Assembly (NCBI GenBank): GCA_002399975.1
Contig: DHER01000101.1
Coordinates: forward strand, 10,748 to 74,747
Length of the DNA: 64,000 nt
Reading direction: 5' to 3'
DNA from: Firmicutes bacterium UBA4845
GTDB lineage: Bacteria > Bacillota > Clostridia > Tissierellales > Sedimentibacteraceae
The notes below the pieces were generated by a model. The model was not told the origin of the DNA. It did no database searches and saw only the letters and a program-made list of their open reading frames with translations. Below, piece after piece: positions 52,883 to 61,871 of this stretch (position 1 is the first letter of the stretch; every line of letters begins with the position of its first letter). Both the position numbers and the translations under genes were made by a program.

Positions 52883-53992
52883 TTATTTCCAAAACTTCTT
52901 TATTACTTTACATATTCTTTCTAAATCTTCATCTTTCATCTTTGTATCACTTGGCAGACAAACTCCATTTTCAAATATTTCCTCGGAAATTCCTTCACCA
53001 ATAAAATCATATTTTTCGAAAAATGGCTGCATATGCATAGGCTTCCAAATTGGTCTCGATTCTATATTATCTTTCTCCAATGCCTTCATTATGTCTATAG
53101 GTTTTATTTTTCCTTTTAATGTTATGCAGCTTAACCAGTAATTTGGCTTGTTCCATTCATTGACAGGCATAAATTCTATATCATCAATATCTTTAAATTC
53201 ATTTTTGTAGTATTCAAAAATATGTTTTTTCTGTTGCACTCTTTTATCAAGAACCTTAAGCTGCCCTCTGCCTATACCTGCGACAACATTGCTCATACGG
53301 TAGTTGTACCCTAACTCACTGTGCTGATAATGTCTTGCCTTGTCTCTTGATTGGGTTGACCAGAATCGTACTTTTGATATTCTTTCTTCATCATCGGACA
53401 CAAGCATACCACCACCGGAGGTTGTAATAATTTTATTGCCATTAAATGAAAATATGCCGTAATCTCCAAATGTTCCGGTATATTTACCCTTATATGTTGT
53501 CCCAAGGCTTTCTGCAGCATCCTCTATAAGTGTCACATTGTGTCTCTTACAGATTTTGCAGATTTTGCCTATGTCTGCTGATAACCCATAAAGGTGTACT
53601 ACAATAACTGCTTTAGGATTATATTTTTCAAATGCTTTTTCTAATGCAACAGGATCCATGTTCCATGTTTCCCTGTCACAGTCTATAAAAACAGGAATTG
53701 CATCCTGATATATAATCGGGTTTGCAGTTGCTGAAAATGTGAGTGAAGGGCAGAAAACAATATCTCCTCTTCCTACGCCAGCGGCCTTAAGTGCCATATG
53801 TATTGCCGCAGTTCCTGATGATAGTGCTGCAGCTGATTTTACACCGATTTTTGCATCAAGTTCATTTTCAAATTCATCTACATTTTTACCCAGCGGAGCT
53901 ATCCAATTGGTGTCAAAAGCTTCCTGTATATATTTCATTTCATAGCCTTCATCACTCATATGGGGTGAAGACAGGTAAATTTTATTTGTCAT
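52883..53992 (-). CDS. DegT-type UDP-4-keto-sugar aminotransferase (PglE-like)
   Basis: A 369-aa PLP enzyme. It begins IYLSSPHMSDEGYEMKYI, the PglE-like start. LSSGTAAIHMALKAAG binds the cofactor phosphate, EDAAESLGTTYKG follows, and the Schiff-base Lys is in FSFNGNKIITTSGGG near residue 180. It should transaminate the 4-keto product of the PglF-type dehydratase encoded upstream. Gap to the initiating transferase is 18 bp. Confidence 0.92.
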   Translation of the reverse strand: MTNKIYLSSPHMSDEGYEMKYIQEAFDTNWIAPLGKNVDEFENELDAKIGVKSAAALSSGTAAIHMALKAAGVGRGDIVFCPSLTFSATANPIIYQDAIPVFIDCDRETWNMDPVALEKAFEKYNPKAVIVVHLYGLSADIGKICKICKRHNVTLIEDAAESLGTTYKGKYTGTFGDYGIFSFNGNKIITTSGGGMLVSDDEERISKVRFWSTQSRDKARHYQHSELGYNYRMSNVVAGIGRGQLKVLDKRVQQKKHIFEYYKNEFKDIDDIEFMPVNEWNKPNYWLSCITLKGKIKPIDIMKALEKDNIESRPIWKPMHMQPFFEKYDFIGEGISEEIFENGVCLPSDTKMKDEDLERICKVIKKFWK

Positions 53993-54021
53993 GGTGCCCC
54001 CTAAAATTTATTATTAATTAT

Positions 54022-54636
54022 TTACTTGGTGAAGAATCTTTTTATTTTATCTTCAGGATATCCGATTTCATTTAACTTATCTGTTATATTATCTTCGAAT
54101 GTATAAGATGTAATTACTATCCCGTCATGCTTATATTTACTTATTTCTTCTCTTGGAATAATATTATATCCCAGTAGCTGCCTGCCCTGCCTGCCTTTAT
54201 CGTCATCAACAAGTGCCAATACTCTAAGTGGCTTATCAGTTCTCCCTTTTATTATTCCGAGTATGGTTTCAGCCACTTCTCCGGCTCCGTACAGTAGTAT
54301 ATTTTTGTATCCTTTACTCTCAAGATTTGATAAAAAGTTTTCAACATTTCTCTCCGCCAGCCTATACAGCTCCAACAGTTCCTGCAAATATGTAATTGCC
54401 AGGTAATTCTTTCTTTTTACACCATCCGGTGTGATGTTATAGTAAACTACTTTTGCGGATTTATAGTCTCTTTTCATGTAATTTTTTTCTTCAAGACTAT
54501 CTATATATACATTAACCATAGATGTAGCACCGCCGATTATTTCGGCAATTTTCTTTTGTGTCGTATCCGGGTTTTTTTCTATATGCTCTAACAGCAGTAA
54601 TTCCTTTAATCTACTTGTCGGGCTGAAGAATTTCAT
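54022..54636 (-). CDS. Winged-helix regulator fused to a nucleotide-sugar-binding-like domain
   Basis: A 204-aa protein of two parts. Residues 1-75 form a MarR/PadR-like winged helix (TQKKIAEIIGGATSMVNVYI as recognition region, then a KVVYYNITPDG wing). Residues 105-204 have a Rossmann-like loop, ILLYGAGEVAETILGII, and VDDDKGRQGRQLLGYNIIP, the same pattern as the N-terminal UDP-sugar-sensing part of PglF/PglD proteins. I infer a regulator that senses a sugar nucleotide or its pathway state. Two inverted repeats stand directly before its start codon and may be its own operators. Confidence 0.78.
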   Translation of the reverse strand: MKFFSPTSRLKELLLLEHIEKNPDTTQKKIAEIIGGATSMVNVYIDSLEEKNYMKRDYKSAKVVYYNITPDGVKRKNYLAITYLQELLELYRLAERNVENFLSNLESKGYKNILLYGAGEVAETILGIIKGRTDKPLRVLALVDDDKGRQGRQLLGYNIIPREEISKYKHDGIVITSYTFEDNITDKLNEIGYPEDKIKRFFTK

Positions 54637-54650
54637 AATCTCTCCTCTTC

Positions 54651-54699
54651 GTTCACTGTATGAACAATTTACATAATAACATACAAATTTTAATTTGTA
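54651..54699 (-). promoter_or_regulatory. Two dyads upstream of the winged-helix regulator gene
   Basis: GTTCA-ctgta-TGAAC (54651-54665) is a perfect inverted repeat just before the ribosome site. TACAAATT-tt-AATTTGTA (54682-54699) is a second perfect dyad 17 bp further. Placement fits autoregulation. Confidence 0.5.
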
Positions 54700-54742
54700 A
54701 ATAACTTTTTATTCTTTTTATTTCAACGTCTTATAATATTTA

Positions 54743-56647
54743 TCACGCTATGTTTGCAGAAGAACCAGCTGAACCTTTTGCATTATCTGTACGCTTGTAG
54801 GTAGGTACAAGCTTTTCTATGAGAAACAATATAGTTTTAGTGTCCATTTCATCAGCGGCTTTTTTCAATTCTTCTATAAGTTCAAAAAGTTCGTTCTCAT
54901 CAAATTCCTTCGGCCTTTCAATAAAAATTTTATCCATGTTTGTTTTTATCTGATCCTTGTCTTCGCTTATAAGCAGCTCTTCGTACAATTTTTCACCCGG
55001 TCTGAGGCCTGTGTATTTTATGCTGATGTCTACCTCCGGCTCAAAACCGGAAAGCCTGATTAACTTATATGCCAAATCCTTTATTTTGACAGGATCACCC
55101 ATGTCAAGAACAAATATTTCTCCTCCTTGTGCCATTGATGACGACCTGAGCACCAACTGTACCGCTTCAGGGATAGTCATAAAATACCTGGTTATTTCCT
55201 CATGGGTAACCGTAACAGGACCGCCGTCTTTTATCTGCTCCTTAAACAAAGGAATAACTGAGCCGTTGCTGCCCAGTACATTACCAAATCGAACGGCTAC
55301 AAAATCCGTTTCGCTGTGATTGTTATAGGATTGAATTATCATTTCGGCAATGCGCTTAGTAGCCCCCATAACACTGGTCGGGTTAACTGCCTTGTCCGTA
55401 GATATAAGGACAAATTTGTCAGTCTTATATTTGTGGGCAGCCTGAACCACGTTATAAGTCCCTATTACATTATTTTTTATAGCTTCTTCAGGGTTATTCT
55501 CCATAAGAGGAACATGCTTGTGAGCTGCAGCATGAAAAACTATATCTATATTTTTTGACTCAAAAATTTTATAAAGTTTTTTCTTATCTCTCACAGAAGC
55601 AATTTCCACCGACAAATTGATATCTTTGCCGTACTCTCTAAGAAGTTCCTGTTGTATGTCATAGGCGTTGTTTTCATATATATCAAGTATTATAAGCTCC
55701 TTAGGAGAATATGAAGATATCTGACGGCATAGCTCTGAACCTATGGATCCTCCGCCTCCGGTTACAAGAACTGTTTTTCCCTGAATGTATTTTTTAGTCA
55801 GCGAGCAGTCAAGCCTTATCGGATCTCTTCCTAGCAAATCTTCCACCTGCACATCCCTAATTTTGTCGATTACGCCTTTAGAGCCTACATCGGTTAAAAG
55901 GCTGTAGACTTCCGGCAGTATTTTCAACTTGCATTTAGTACCGGCACATATATCAAGTATGCGTTTTTTGTTTCCTTTATCTATTGAAGGTATAGAAAAT
56001 ATAATTTCCTCTACCTCATATTTTTCTACCATTTCAGGTGTTTTGTCTGTTGATGATACTACCTTCACAGAGTTTATCTTCCTGCCGATTTTAGCTTTAT
56101 CATCGTCTACGATACATTTTACCAGATAGTTGTCAGGATTGTTGCGCTGTATTTCATTTAATATTGCTACCGTTGCCTGACCTGCTCCTACTATCATAAC
56201 ATTTGTATAGTGACTGAGTTTTTTAGTATCTTTGTCTCCTGTAATAATAATCGCCCTGTAGATTATACGAATACCCATAGTACAAAAGCTTGATACTAAA
56301 AATGAAACAATATAAACGTAATATCTGATATATATATCAAACACTTTTGTAAACGCCAGAAATACTAAGTTTGCTGCAACTGAAGCCTTAAGGCACTGGA
56401 AAATATCCTCAATACCTGCATAGCGCCATATGTTCCTGTATACACCCATAACAATGAATGCAGCAATGTATATGATTGTATAAATATACCATGTATTTTC
56501 AAACCATTCTAATTTAATAGGATGAATCCCGCTTATTATATGTGGGGACAGGTATGAAACTACAGCTATAATAGTATCTATAATCATTAATATATACTTA
56601 CGGTATTTATTTAAAAAATTATACATTCCTTTATATGCACGTGCCAT
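54743..56647 (-). CDS. Membrane-anchored UDP-GlcNAc 4,6-dehydratase (PglF/CapD-like)
   Basis: A 634-aa protein. Four N-terminal helices (residues 17-115) lead to a CoA-binding-like domain (NVMIVGAGQATVAILNEI) and an SDR dehydratase domain. The latter has VTGGGGSIGSELCRQI near residue 290, STDKAVNPTSVMGATKR near 415 where Met replaces the usual catalytic Tyr as in PglF, and GLRPGEKLYEELL near the end. It produces the UDP-4-keto-6-deoxy sugar that feeds the PglE/PglD-type enzymes. Confidence 0.93.
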   Translation of the reverse strand: MARAYKGMYNFLNKYRKYILMIIDTIIAVVSYLSPHIISGIHPIKLEWFENTWYIYTIIYIAAFIVMGVYRNIWRYAGIEDIFQCLKASVAANLVFLAFTKVFDIYIRYYVYIVSFLVSSFCTMGIRIIYRAIIITGDKDTKKLSHYTNVMIVGAGQATVAILNEIQRNNPDNYLVKCIVDDDKAKIGRKINSVKVVSSTDKTPEMVEKYEVEEIIFSIPSIDKGNKKRILDICAGTKCKLKILPEVYSLLTDVGSKGVIDKIRDVQVEDLLGRDPIRLDCSLTKKYIQGKTVLVTGGGGSIGSELCRQISSYSPKELIILDIYENNAYDIQQELLREYGKDINLSVEIASVRDKKKLYKIFESKNIDIVFHAAAHKHVPLMENNPEEAIKNNVIGTYNVVQAAHKYKTDKFVLISTDKAVNPTSVMGATKRIAEMIIQSYNNHSETDFVAVRFGNVLGSNGSVIPLFKEQIKDGGPVTVTHEEITRYFMTIPEAVQLVLRSSSMAQGGEIFVLDMGDPVKIKDLAYKLIRLSGFEPEVDISIKYTGLRPGEKLYEELLISEDKDQIKTNMDKIFIERPKEFDENELFELIEELKKAADEMDTKTILFLIEKLVPTYKRTDNAKGSAGSSANIA

Positions 56648-56699
56648 TGCTAAACCTCTGTTATTTTAAATATACTATTCGATAACATTTCTATAATAA

Positions 56700-58541
56700 T
56701 TATAATCTTTTCTTTTTCAGACGGATGTTTATGCTTATTCCCATACCGAGCATTATCCAAAATATCGGTGCAACAGATGTAATACTGTCATTGAACACGG
56801 CAGCAATCAAGTAGCCTATTACACCTAAAAGGCATGAAACTCCTATAAATTTATCAGTACTGTCAAATGATATTTTACTGTAAAGTTTTAAGCTGCTAAT
56901 AATATATATGCACCATACAGCAAGTAATGCTAAAAGAGATAAAACTCCTGTATTTACTGCTGTTTGAAGATACATATTATGAGGCTTGTCTATTACAGTA
57001 TTAGCATCCATAAAAATATTTAACTTAGCAACAATATCATCTTGTGGAAAAGCCATAGGATAATTATCTGCACCTGAACCTTTTATAAAATAGGTTTTAA
57101 GCATAGGTATAGTACGACTCCATATATAACCTCTGCCTGACATAAATATTTCATATCCATCCAATTTTTCATATCTTTTAGCAACCAATGGTTCTATAAG
57201 TCTACCACCTGATCCTAAAATCTTGACTGATTCTTCAGTTATATAAAAATCTATAGTTTGATCCCAATATGACTTTACCGTAACTCCTGGATAATTTTGT
57301 GGTATAGAAATATTATTAAGTTGCCAATATTTCGTATTATTGTTTATTTTAATATTGTTAGATGATGTAGTTATTTCTAACAAATCAAAATTCTCATCCA
57401 TAAAATATATCTTATCATTTTCAACTTTAAAATTTAATATTTGTTTATTTGTTTCTATGGAAAATGCATTTTTCCCAAGTATTATATCTTTAAATTTATA
57501 ATCATTCCCATAGCTTGTCTTAGAGTTGTTTATAGCATTTGTAATATTTAAAGATGCAAGCCTATTAACCAATGCTCCATCTGAAGCAGCATTCAATCCA
57601 ACTGCTGTAACAAGCACAGCTGCAACAAGTCCAACCGAAACCTTCCAATGCTTCACCAACATTTTTCTGAACAGCCATATGCCAAATAAAGCTCCGACAG
57701 CTGCTCCCAAATACCCAGCTCTTGAATTACACCCAATCCATGTAAATATCATTAACAAAACTGCTATCCCTGAAACAATTTTTTTGTTTCTTGTTTTTGC
57801 ACTGAAAAATATTCCAATTGATAAAGGCAGCATTAACGCAGCAAAGCTTCCTACAAAATTTGTGTTGAACAATGTGCCGTAAATTGTTTTAGGGCCAAAA
57901 GTGAATGATAAATTCTCAATAGCCATGTTAAACGGCACAATCAGGCTGTTGCCTAACTTCGTCTGGAAGAAATCAAAGCCGAAGTACTGTCCTACTCCGA
58001 TGAAGCCTTCTACTATCATTAGAAACAGAAATGCATTAACAAATAAATTAACATCTCTTTCACTGTTTACATAGTTTATGACCAAAAATGTAATGATGAC
58101 ATAGCTCAAAAGTACAAACATGCCCTGATACATATCCACGAAACCCCACATAGCTGTCTGAGTGTCTATTGCAAAGATAGTTGATATTATTACAAATACT
58201 CCATAAATGCCCATGGGTACATAGTATTGTTTTAAATTTTTAAACGGTAGTTTTTTCTGCTTGTACAATATTGCATAAAAAATAAGAGCCGTTGCAGTCA
58301 GGACTATTATCCAGCGTGATTTCCAATAACTGAAGAAATCCATATACTGCTCCTGGCCTGTCCAATATAAAGCCTGAGCCGTATTCGACAGGTCTATATA
58401 TTTTGCATGCACTATCAGCGGCACAAAGCCTGCTATCAGCAGCAGCGGCAAAAAATAAAATATTGAAAGCCTTTTGTTTTCGTAATCTATAGTAACAGGT
58501 TTTTTTATTTTGTTTTCTTTTGATTCTTTTTTAGTTTTCAT
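56700..58541 (-). CDS. O-antigen ligase/polymerase family membrane protein (Wzy_C)
   Basis: A 613-aa protein with about 12-13 helices. The ATG at 58541 follows GAGGGG; an upstream GTG is less likely. A large extracellular region spans roughly residues 325-470 and includes SGRGYIWSRTIPMLKTYFIK, then DKPHNMYLQTAVNTGVLSLL, the Wzy_C motif with its His. In this locus it may attach finished chains to a protein or lipid acceptor or polymerise them; the separate Wzy-like protein makes the ligase role more likely. Confidence 0.88.
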   Translation of the reverse strand: MKTKKESKENKIKKPVTIDYENKRLSIFYFLPLLLIAGFVPLIVHAKYIDLSNTAQALYWTGQEQYMDFFSYWKSRWIIVLTATALIFYAILYKQKKLPFKNLKQYYVPMGIYGVFVIISTIFAIDTQTAMWGFVDMYQGMFVLLSYVIITFLVINYVNSERDVNLFVNAFLFLMIVEGFIGVGQYFGFDFFQTKLGNSLIVPFNMAIENLSFTFGPKTIYGTLFNTNFVGSFAALMLPLSIGIFFSAKTRNKKIVSGIAVLLMIFTWIGCNSRAGYLGAAVGALFGIWLFRKMLVKHWKVSVGLVAAVLVTAVGLNAASDGALVNRLASLNITNAINNSKTSYGNDYKFKDIILGKNAFSIETNKQILNFKVENDKIYFMDENFDLLEITTSSNNIKINNNTKYWQLNNISIPQNYPGVTVKSYWDQTIDFYITEESVKILGSGGRLIEPLVAKRYEKLDGYEIFMSGRGYIWSRTIPMLKTYFIKGSGADNYPMAFPQDDIVAKLNIFMDANTVIDKPHNMYLQTAVNTGVLSLLALLAVWCIYIISSLKLYSKISFDSTDKFIGVSCLLGVIGYLIAAVFNDSITSVAPIFWIMLGMGISINIRLKKKRL

Positions 58542-58752
58542 GTTGCCCCTCACAGAATTTGTCTACATTTGTCACTTATTATATAGTATTTTAACACCTT
58601 GCAGCTTGAGTTGCAACGATTTTTTGCAATTATATAATATATAGCTGGAAATGAAGGACAATTTTTTGAAATTAGTTCTTCTATAAGTTCGGCAAGCTTA
58701 ATACCATTTATACTCGTAATTCAAGATTTAAACAGTCCTATTTTAATGACAT

Positions 58753-59694
58753 TTAATTCTCTATAAATTCTTTCAGAAGAGTTCTGTTTTCTGGAAGGTC
58801 CGGCACCAGAACGGACATACCATGTATTGTGGCTTCAGTGAATTTGCCATCGGCAGGTATTCGGCATGTTTCTATACATGATACGTCCATTAAAATTATT
58901 TCGGCTGCAAGTTCTAAAATTTGCGAGTTAGCCAAATTGGTGTTTATCAAGGGCAAAATTTCATATCCTAATTTTATTAATTCCATCATATTCAAATCTT
59001 TAACTTTATAAAATGCTGACTTGAGGACTCTTCTCTGACGCTCCGTACGCTCATAATCATCATTGCCTACATATCTTATACGGGCATACTGCAAGGCTGC
59101 ATTCCCTGTAAGATTATTTTTGCCTTCGATGAGATTCAAACCGCAGGCATTATTTAAACAATATACCTCATCTTTGTTAAGTTCAACATCTACCCCGCCT
59201 ATTCTGTCTATTATTTTTTCAAATCCCGCAAAGTCCGCTTCTATGCAGCCGTCTATTTGGATTAAAAAATTTTCCTCCACGGTTTTGGCGAGAAGTTCCA
59301 TACCTCCAAATGCATAGGCGGAATTTATTTTATTATAATCATAATCAGGTATCTTTACGTACATGTCTCTCATCAGGGATGTAAGCTTTATTGAACCTGA
59401 TTCTTTATTTACTGTTGCTATAATTATGGAATCTGATCTTGAATATTCTACGCTGGGATCCCCATCCCTGCCTACCAGCAATATGTTGATTATATTCTTA
59501 TCAGGCAATAATGTTTCATTCTCATAATTTACACTGCCGCCTGTACTGCTGCCGTAACCGGAGTCTGTGCCTTCGGCGCCTTTGTACAAACCATTTTTAT
59601 CTAAATGCGAATTGAAATACATAAATATTATTAATAGTATTATTACAACTAAAACAGCAGCTGCCAATATTTTTGAATTCTTTAATTTTTGCAT
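58753..59694 (-). CDS. LytR-CpsA-Psr (LCP) family protein
   Basis: A 313-aa membrane-anchored phosphotransferase that links glycans to the cell wall. One N-terminal helix (residues 9-27) is followed by a Gly/Ser-rich spacer and the LCP domain from about residue 66. LVGRDGDPSVEYSRSDSIII, TSLMRDMYVKIPDYDYNKIN, with catalytic Arg/Asp, and ALQYARIRYVGNDDYERTERQ are the three conserved blocks. AAGGAATGG lies before the ATG. It is the first gene of the leftward glycan locus and suits transfer of the finished polymer to peptidoglycan. Confidence 0.92.
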   Translation of the reverse strand: MQKLKNSKILAAAVLVVIILLIIFMYFNSHLDKNGLYKGAEGTDSGYGSSTGGSVNYENETLLPDKNIINILLVGRDGDPSVEYSRSDSIIIATVNKESGSIKLTSLMRDMYVKIPDYDYNKINSAYAFGGMELLAKTVEENFLIQIDGCIEADFAGFEKIIDRIGGVDVELNKDEVYCLNNACGLNLIEGKNNLTGNAALQYARIRYVGNDDYERTERQRRVLKSAFYKVKDLNMMELIKLGYEILPLINTNLANSQILELAAEIILMDVSCIETCRIPADGKFTEATIHGMSVLVPDLPENRTLLKEFIEN

Positions 59695-59761
59695 TATGAA
59701 TATTCCATTCCTTAATTATATTGTTATATACATTGTTACCAGAGGAGGTAATTTTTATGAA

Positions 59762-59795
59762 TAGAAAAAAGCGCCGGATAATTTGTCCAACGCTT
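59762..59795 (-). terminator. Terminator of the second flavoprotein gene
   Basis: A 10-bp stem, AAGCGTTGGA with TCCGGCGCTT including two G-U pairs, is followed on the minus strand by a T-run. Confidence 0.85.
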
Positions 59796-59835
59796 ACTTT
59801 AAATAAAAACAATATTATATTTTAAACACAATTAA

Positions 59836-61767
59836 TTATTTTTTTGAATTGTCAGCAGCTTCTGCTCCGGCAATATGGCCTGAAGTATATGCAAAGCCTA
59901 AAGTACCACCTTCAAAATAAACGTAAGAGTCTCCGTACATTCCACCTGCGTCTAAACCTGTAACCCACAGGTTGTCAATGGGTGAACCGTCATCTCTGCA
60001 TGCCTGGGCAGTTTCGTCTATAAGGACTCCTCCCAATGTACCTATAAAATTAACATACTCATACTTAGCCGCATAAAACGGGCCTTTATTTACAGCTCGC
60101 ATATATTTGGGATCTTTATAAAAATCCTCATCCTTTCCCAAAGCACAAAGCTCGTTGTATCTGTCAACATTTGCTTTCAGTTTAGGCATCTCTAATTTTT
60201 CAGCTAATTCTTCAATTGAATCGGCTTTTATAATATATCCTTTGTCTACAAGCTCATTAAGACGGTCAGTTAAGTCTACAGGCGTGATTGATTCCTGATA
60301 TCTTTCATCACTGTTTGTTTCCCAGCCAACCTCCACATAGGTTCTAGGCTTACCAATAAATGCGCTGTCTAAATTCATCAGGCCTGCCAGTCCTTTTTCT
60401 TTGACTATGTCAAGAAGCTGTGAATCAAAGATTGAATACAAATCTTCATTAGGCAGGTTGCGCATGGCGTTCACACCACTTGTAGCCTCGTTAAAAACTA
60501 TTTCGTTATTAAAACGGACACCTTGATTGTTTACAAACAAAATCGGTGAAAGCAACGGCATCATAATAGGATCGCCATATCCAGCATCTGTTATGGGCAT
60601 TACACCGTAATTTTGTGGAATTACATCTGTTTTGCCTGCTCCTGCGCTCCATGCCATCTTAAGACCATCCCCTTCGGCTCCGCCGACAACATCATACGTT
60701 CCTAAATTATTGCTGGGAAAATATTCTTTTACCATTTCAGGATTATTGGCAAATCCTCCTGTTGCAATAATTACGGATTTGGCATTTACGGTTAATACTC
60801 CTCCGTCAGGTTTATTGGCTTTCACTCCGGATACTGTACCGTCATTCGTAATTATTTCAAAAGCCGGTGTTTCATATCTCAGGTCTCCGCCGCTTTCTTT
60901 AAATAATTTATGCAGTCCTGTTATTGCCGGGATCCCGCCTTCAACATAAGCATTTGCCGTTGCAGGATTCTCTTCTATCATTTTTTCAGATCCTGACTGC
61001 ATACCTGCCGGAAGGTTCGTCAGTTTAACACCGTTGTCAATAAGCCAATCAACTGTTTCACTGGAATGGTTGATAATATTTTTTACCAATGCTCCGTTGG
61101 CACGGTAATTACTTGTTGTCATATATTGATCAAAAAGCCACTCAGGGTCTACTTTCTCCCCGTTTTCTTTCTGAAGGCGGCTATTTACAGAAAACATTGA
61201 ACCTGCAGCCGTACCTGCACCTGCAGGGAATGCGGTTTTTTCCAGCAGAACCACCTTGGCACCATCCTGCAGTGCCGTCAATGCTGCACTCGTACCGGAC
61301 GCACCTGCTCCCACCACTACTACGTCTGTATCAATGGTCTCGTTTTCAGCTTCAGCTTTATTTTCACTTGCATTTTCTTTTCCCTTTAGAATCTCAGGGT
61401 CCGCACCTGCCTGTTTTATACAGTCTTCAACTGCAGATAAAATGGCCTTCGAAGTCATTGTAGCACCGGAAACCGTATCTACAGCAAGAGACTGGCTGCT
61501 TATGATTGCATCCGGAATTTCCGAAATTGGCTTATCACTTATTCCTTCAGTTTCATCGTGGTCTTTTACATTTATTTCTTTAATTTCAGAATCTGTAAAA
61601 GTAACTTCCACGGTTACATCTCCATTATGGCCTTGTGCCACGGAAGAATATGTGCCCGCCTTATAGCTTATTGCAGGCTGTTTATTTTGGTCAGGATTTC
61701 CTGCTGTACAGGATGTCACTGTTACCAATAAACAGACTGTCAACAGCATGCTTATAAATTTTTTCAT
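59836..61767 (-). CDS. Exported FMN/FAD flavoprotein oxidoreductase, second type (lipoprotein)
   Basis: A 643-aa lipoprotein. The ATG at 61767 has GGAGGT upstream; the long open frame before it is the promoter region. Signal peptide ends VTSC (Cys20). The FMN-binding domain covers about residues 37-123, with DTVSGAT at 97-103 for covalent FMN, and the FAD domain begins VVVVGAGASG (150-158). Unlike the first flavoprotein it lacks HHTMGG (IGTLGGV) and the HGxNRLGGNA motif (YFEGGTLGFAYTSG), and no RRD-type catalytic Arg is seen. It should therefore reduce another kind of substrate. A MerR regulator precedes it. Confidence 0.88.
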   Translation of the reverse strand: MKKFISMLLTVCLLVTVTSCTAGNPDQNKQPAISYKAGTYSSVAQGHNGDVTVEVTFTDSEIKEINVKDHDETEGISDKPISEIPDAIISSQSLAVDTVSGATMTSKAILSAVEDCIKQAGADPEILKGKENASENKAEAENETIDTDVVVVGAGASGTSAALTALQDGAKVVLLEKTAFPAGAGTAAGSMFSVNSRLQKENGEKVDPEWLFDQYMTTSNYRANGALVKNIINHSSETVDWLIDNGVKLTNLPAGMQSGSEKMIEENPATANAYVEGGIPAITGLHKLFKESGGDLRYETPAFEIITNDGTVSGVKANKPDGGVLTVNAKSVIIATGGFANNPEMVKEYFPSNNLGTYDVVGGAEGDGLKMAWSAGAGKTDVIPQNYGVMPITDAGYGDPIMMPLLSPILFVNNQGVRFNNEIVFNEATSGVNAMRNLPNEDLYSIFDSQLLDIVKEKGLAGLMNLDSAFIGKPRTYVEVGWETNSDERYQESITPVDLTDRLNELVDKGYIIKADSIEELAEKLEMPKLKANVDRYNELCALGKDEDFYKDPKYMRAVNKGPFYAAKYEYVNFIGTLGGVLIDETAQACRDDGSPIDNLWVTGLDAGGMYGDSYVYFEGGTLGFAYTSGHIAGAEAADNSKK

Positions 61768-61828
61768 GTTTACCTCCAAATTAAAATAAAAATATTGCCA
61801 ATCAGCAGTATTATTACTGCCAACAGAC

Positions 61829-61859
61829 AATATAAGGGTATGTCCAAGGCACAAGTCAA
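61829..61859 (-). promoter_or_regulatory. MerR-type promoter with 19-bp spacer
   Basis: On the minus strand TTGACT (61854-61859) and TATATT (61829-61834) are 19 bp apart. This extended spacing is characteristic of promoters activated by MerR proteins, and a MerR gene lies immediately upstream. Confidence 0.7.
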
Positions 61860-61871
61860 GTATATTTGCAT

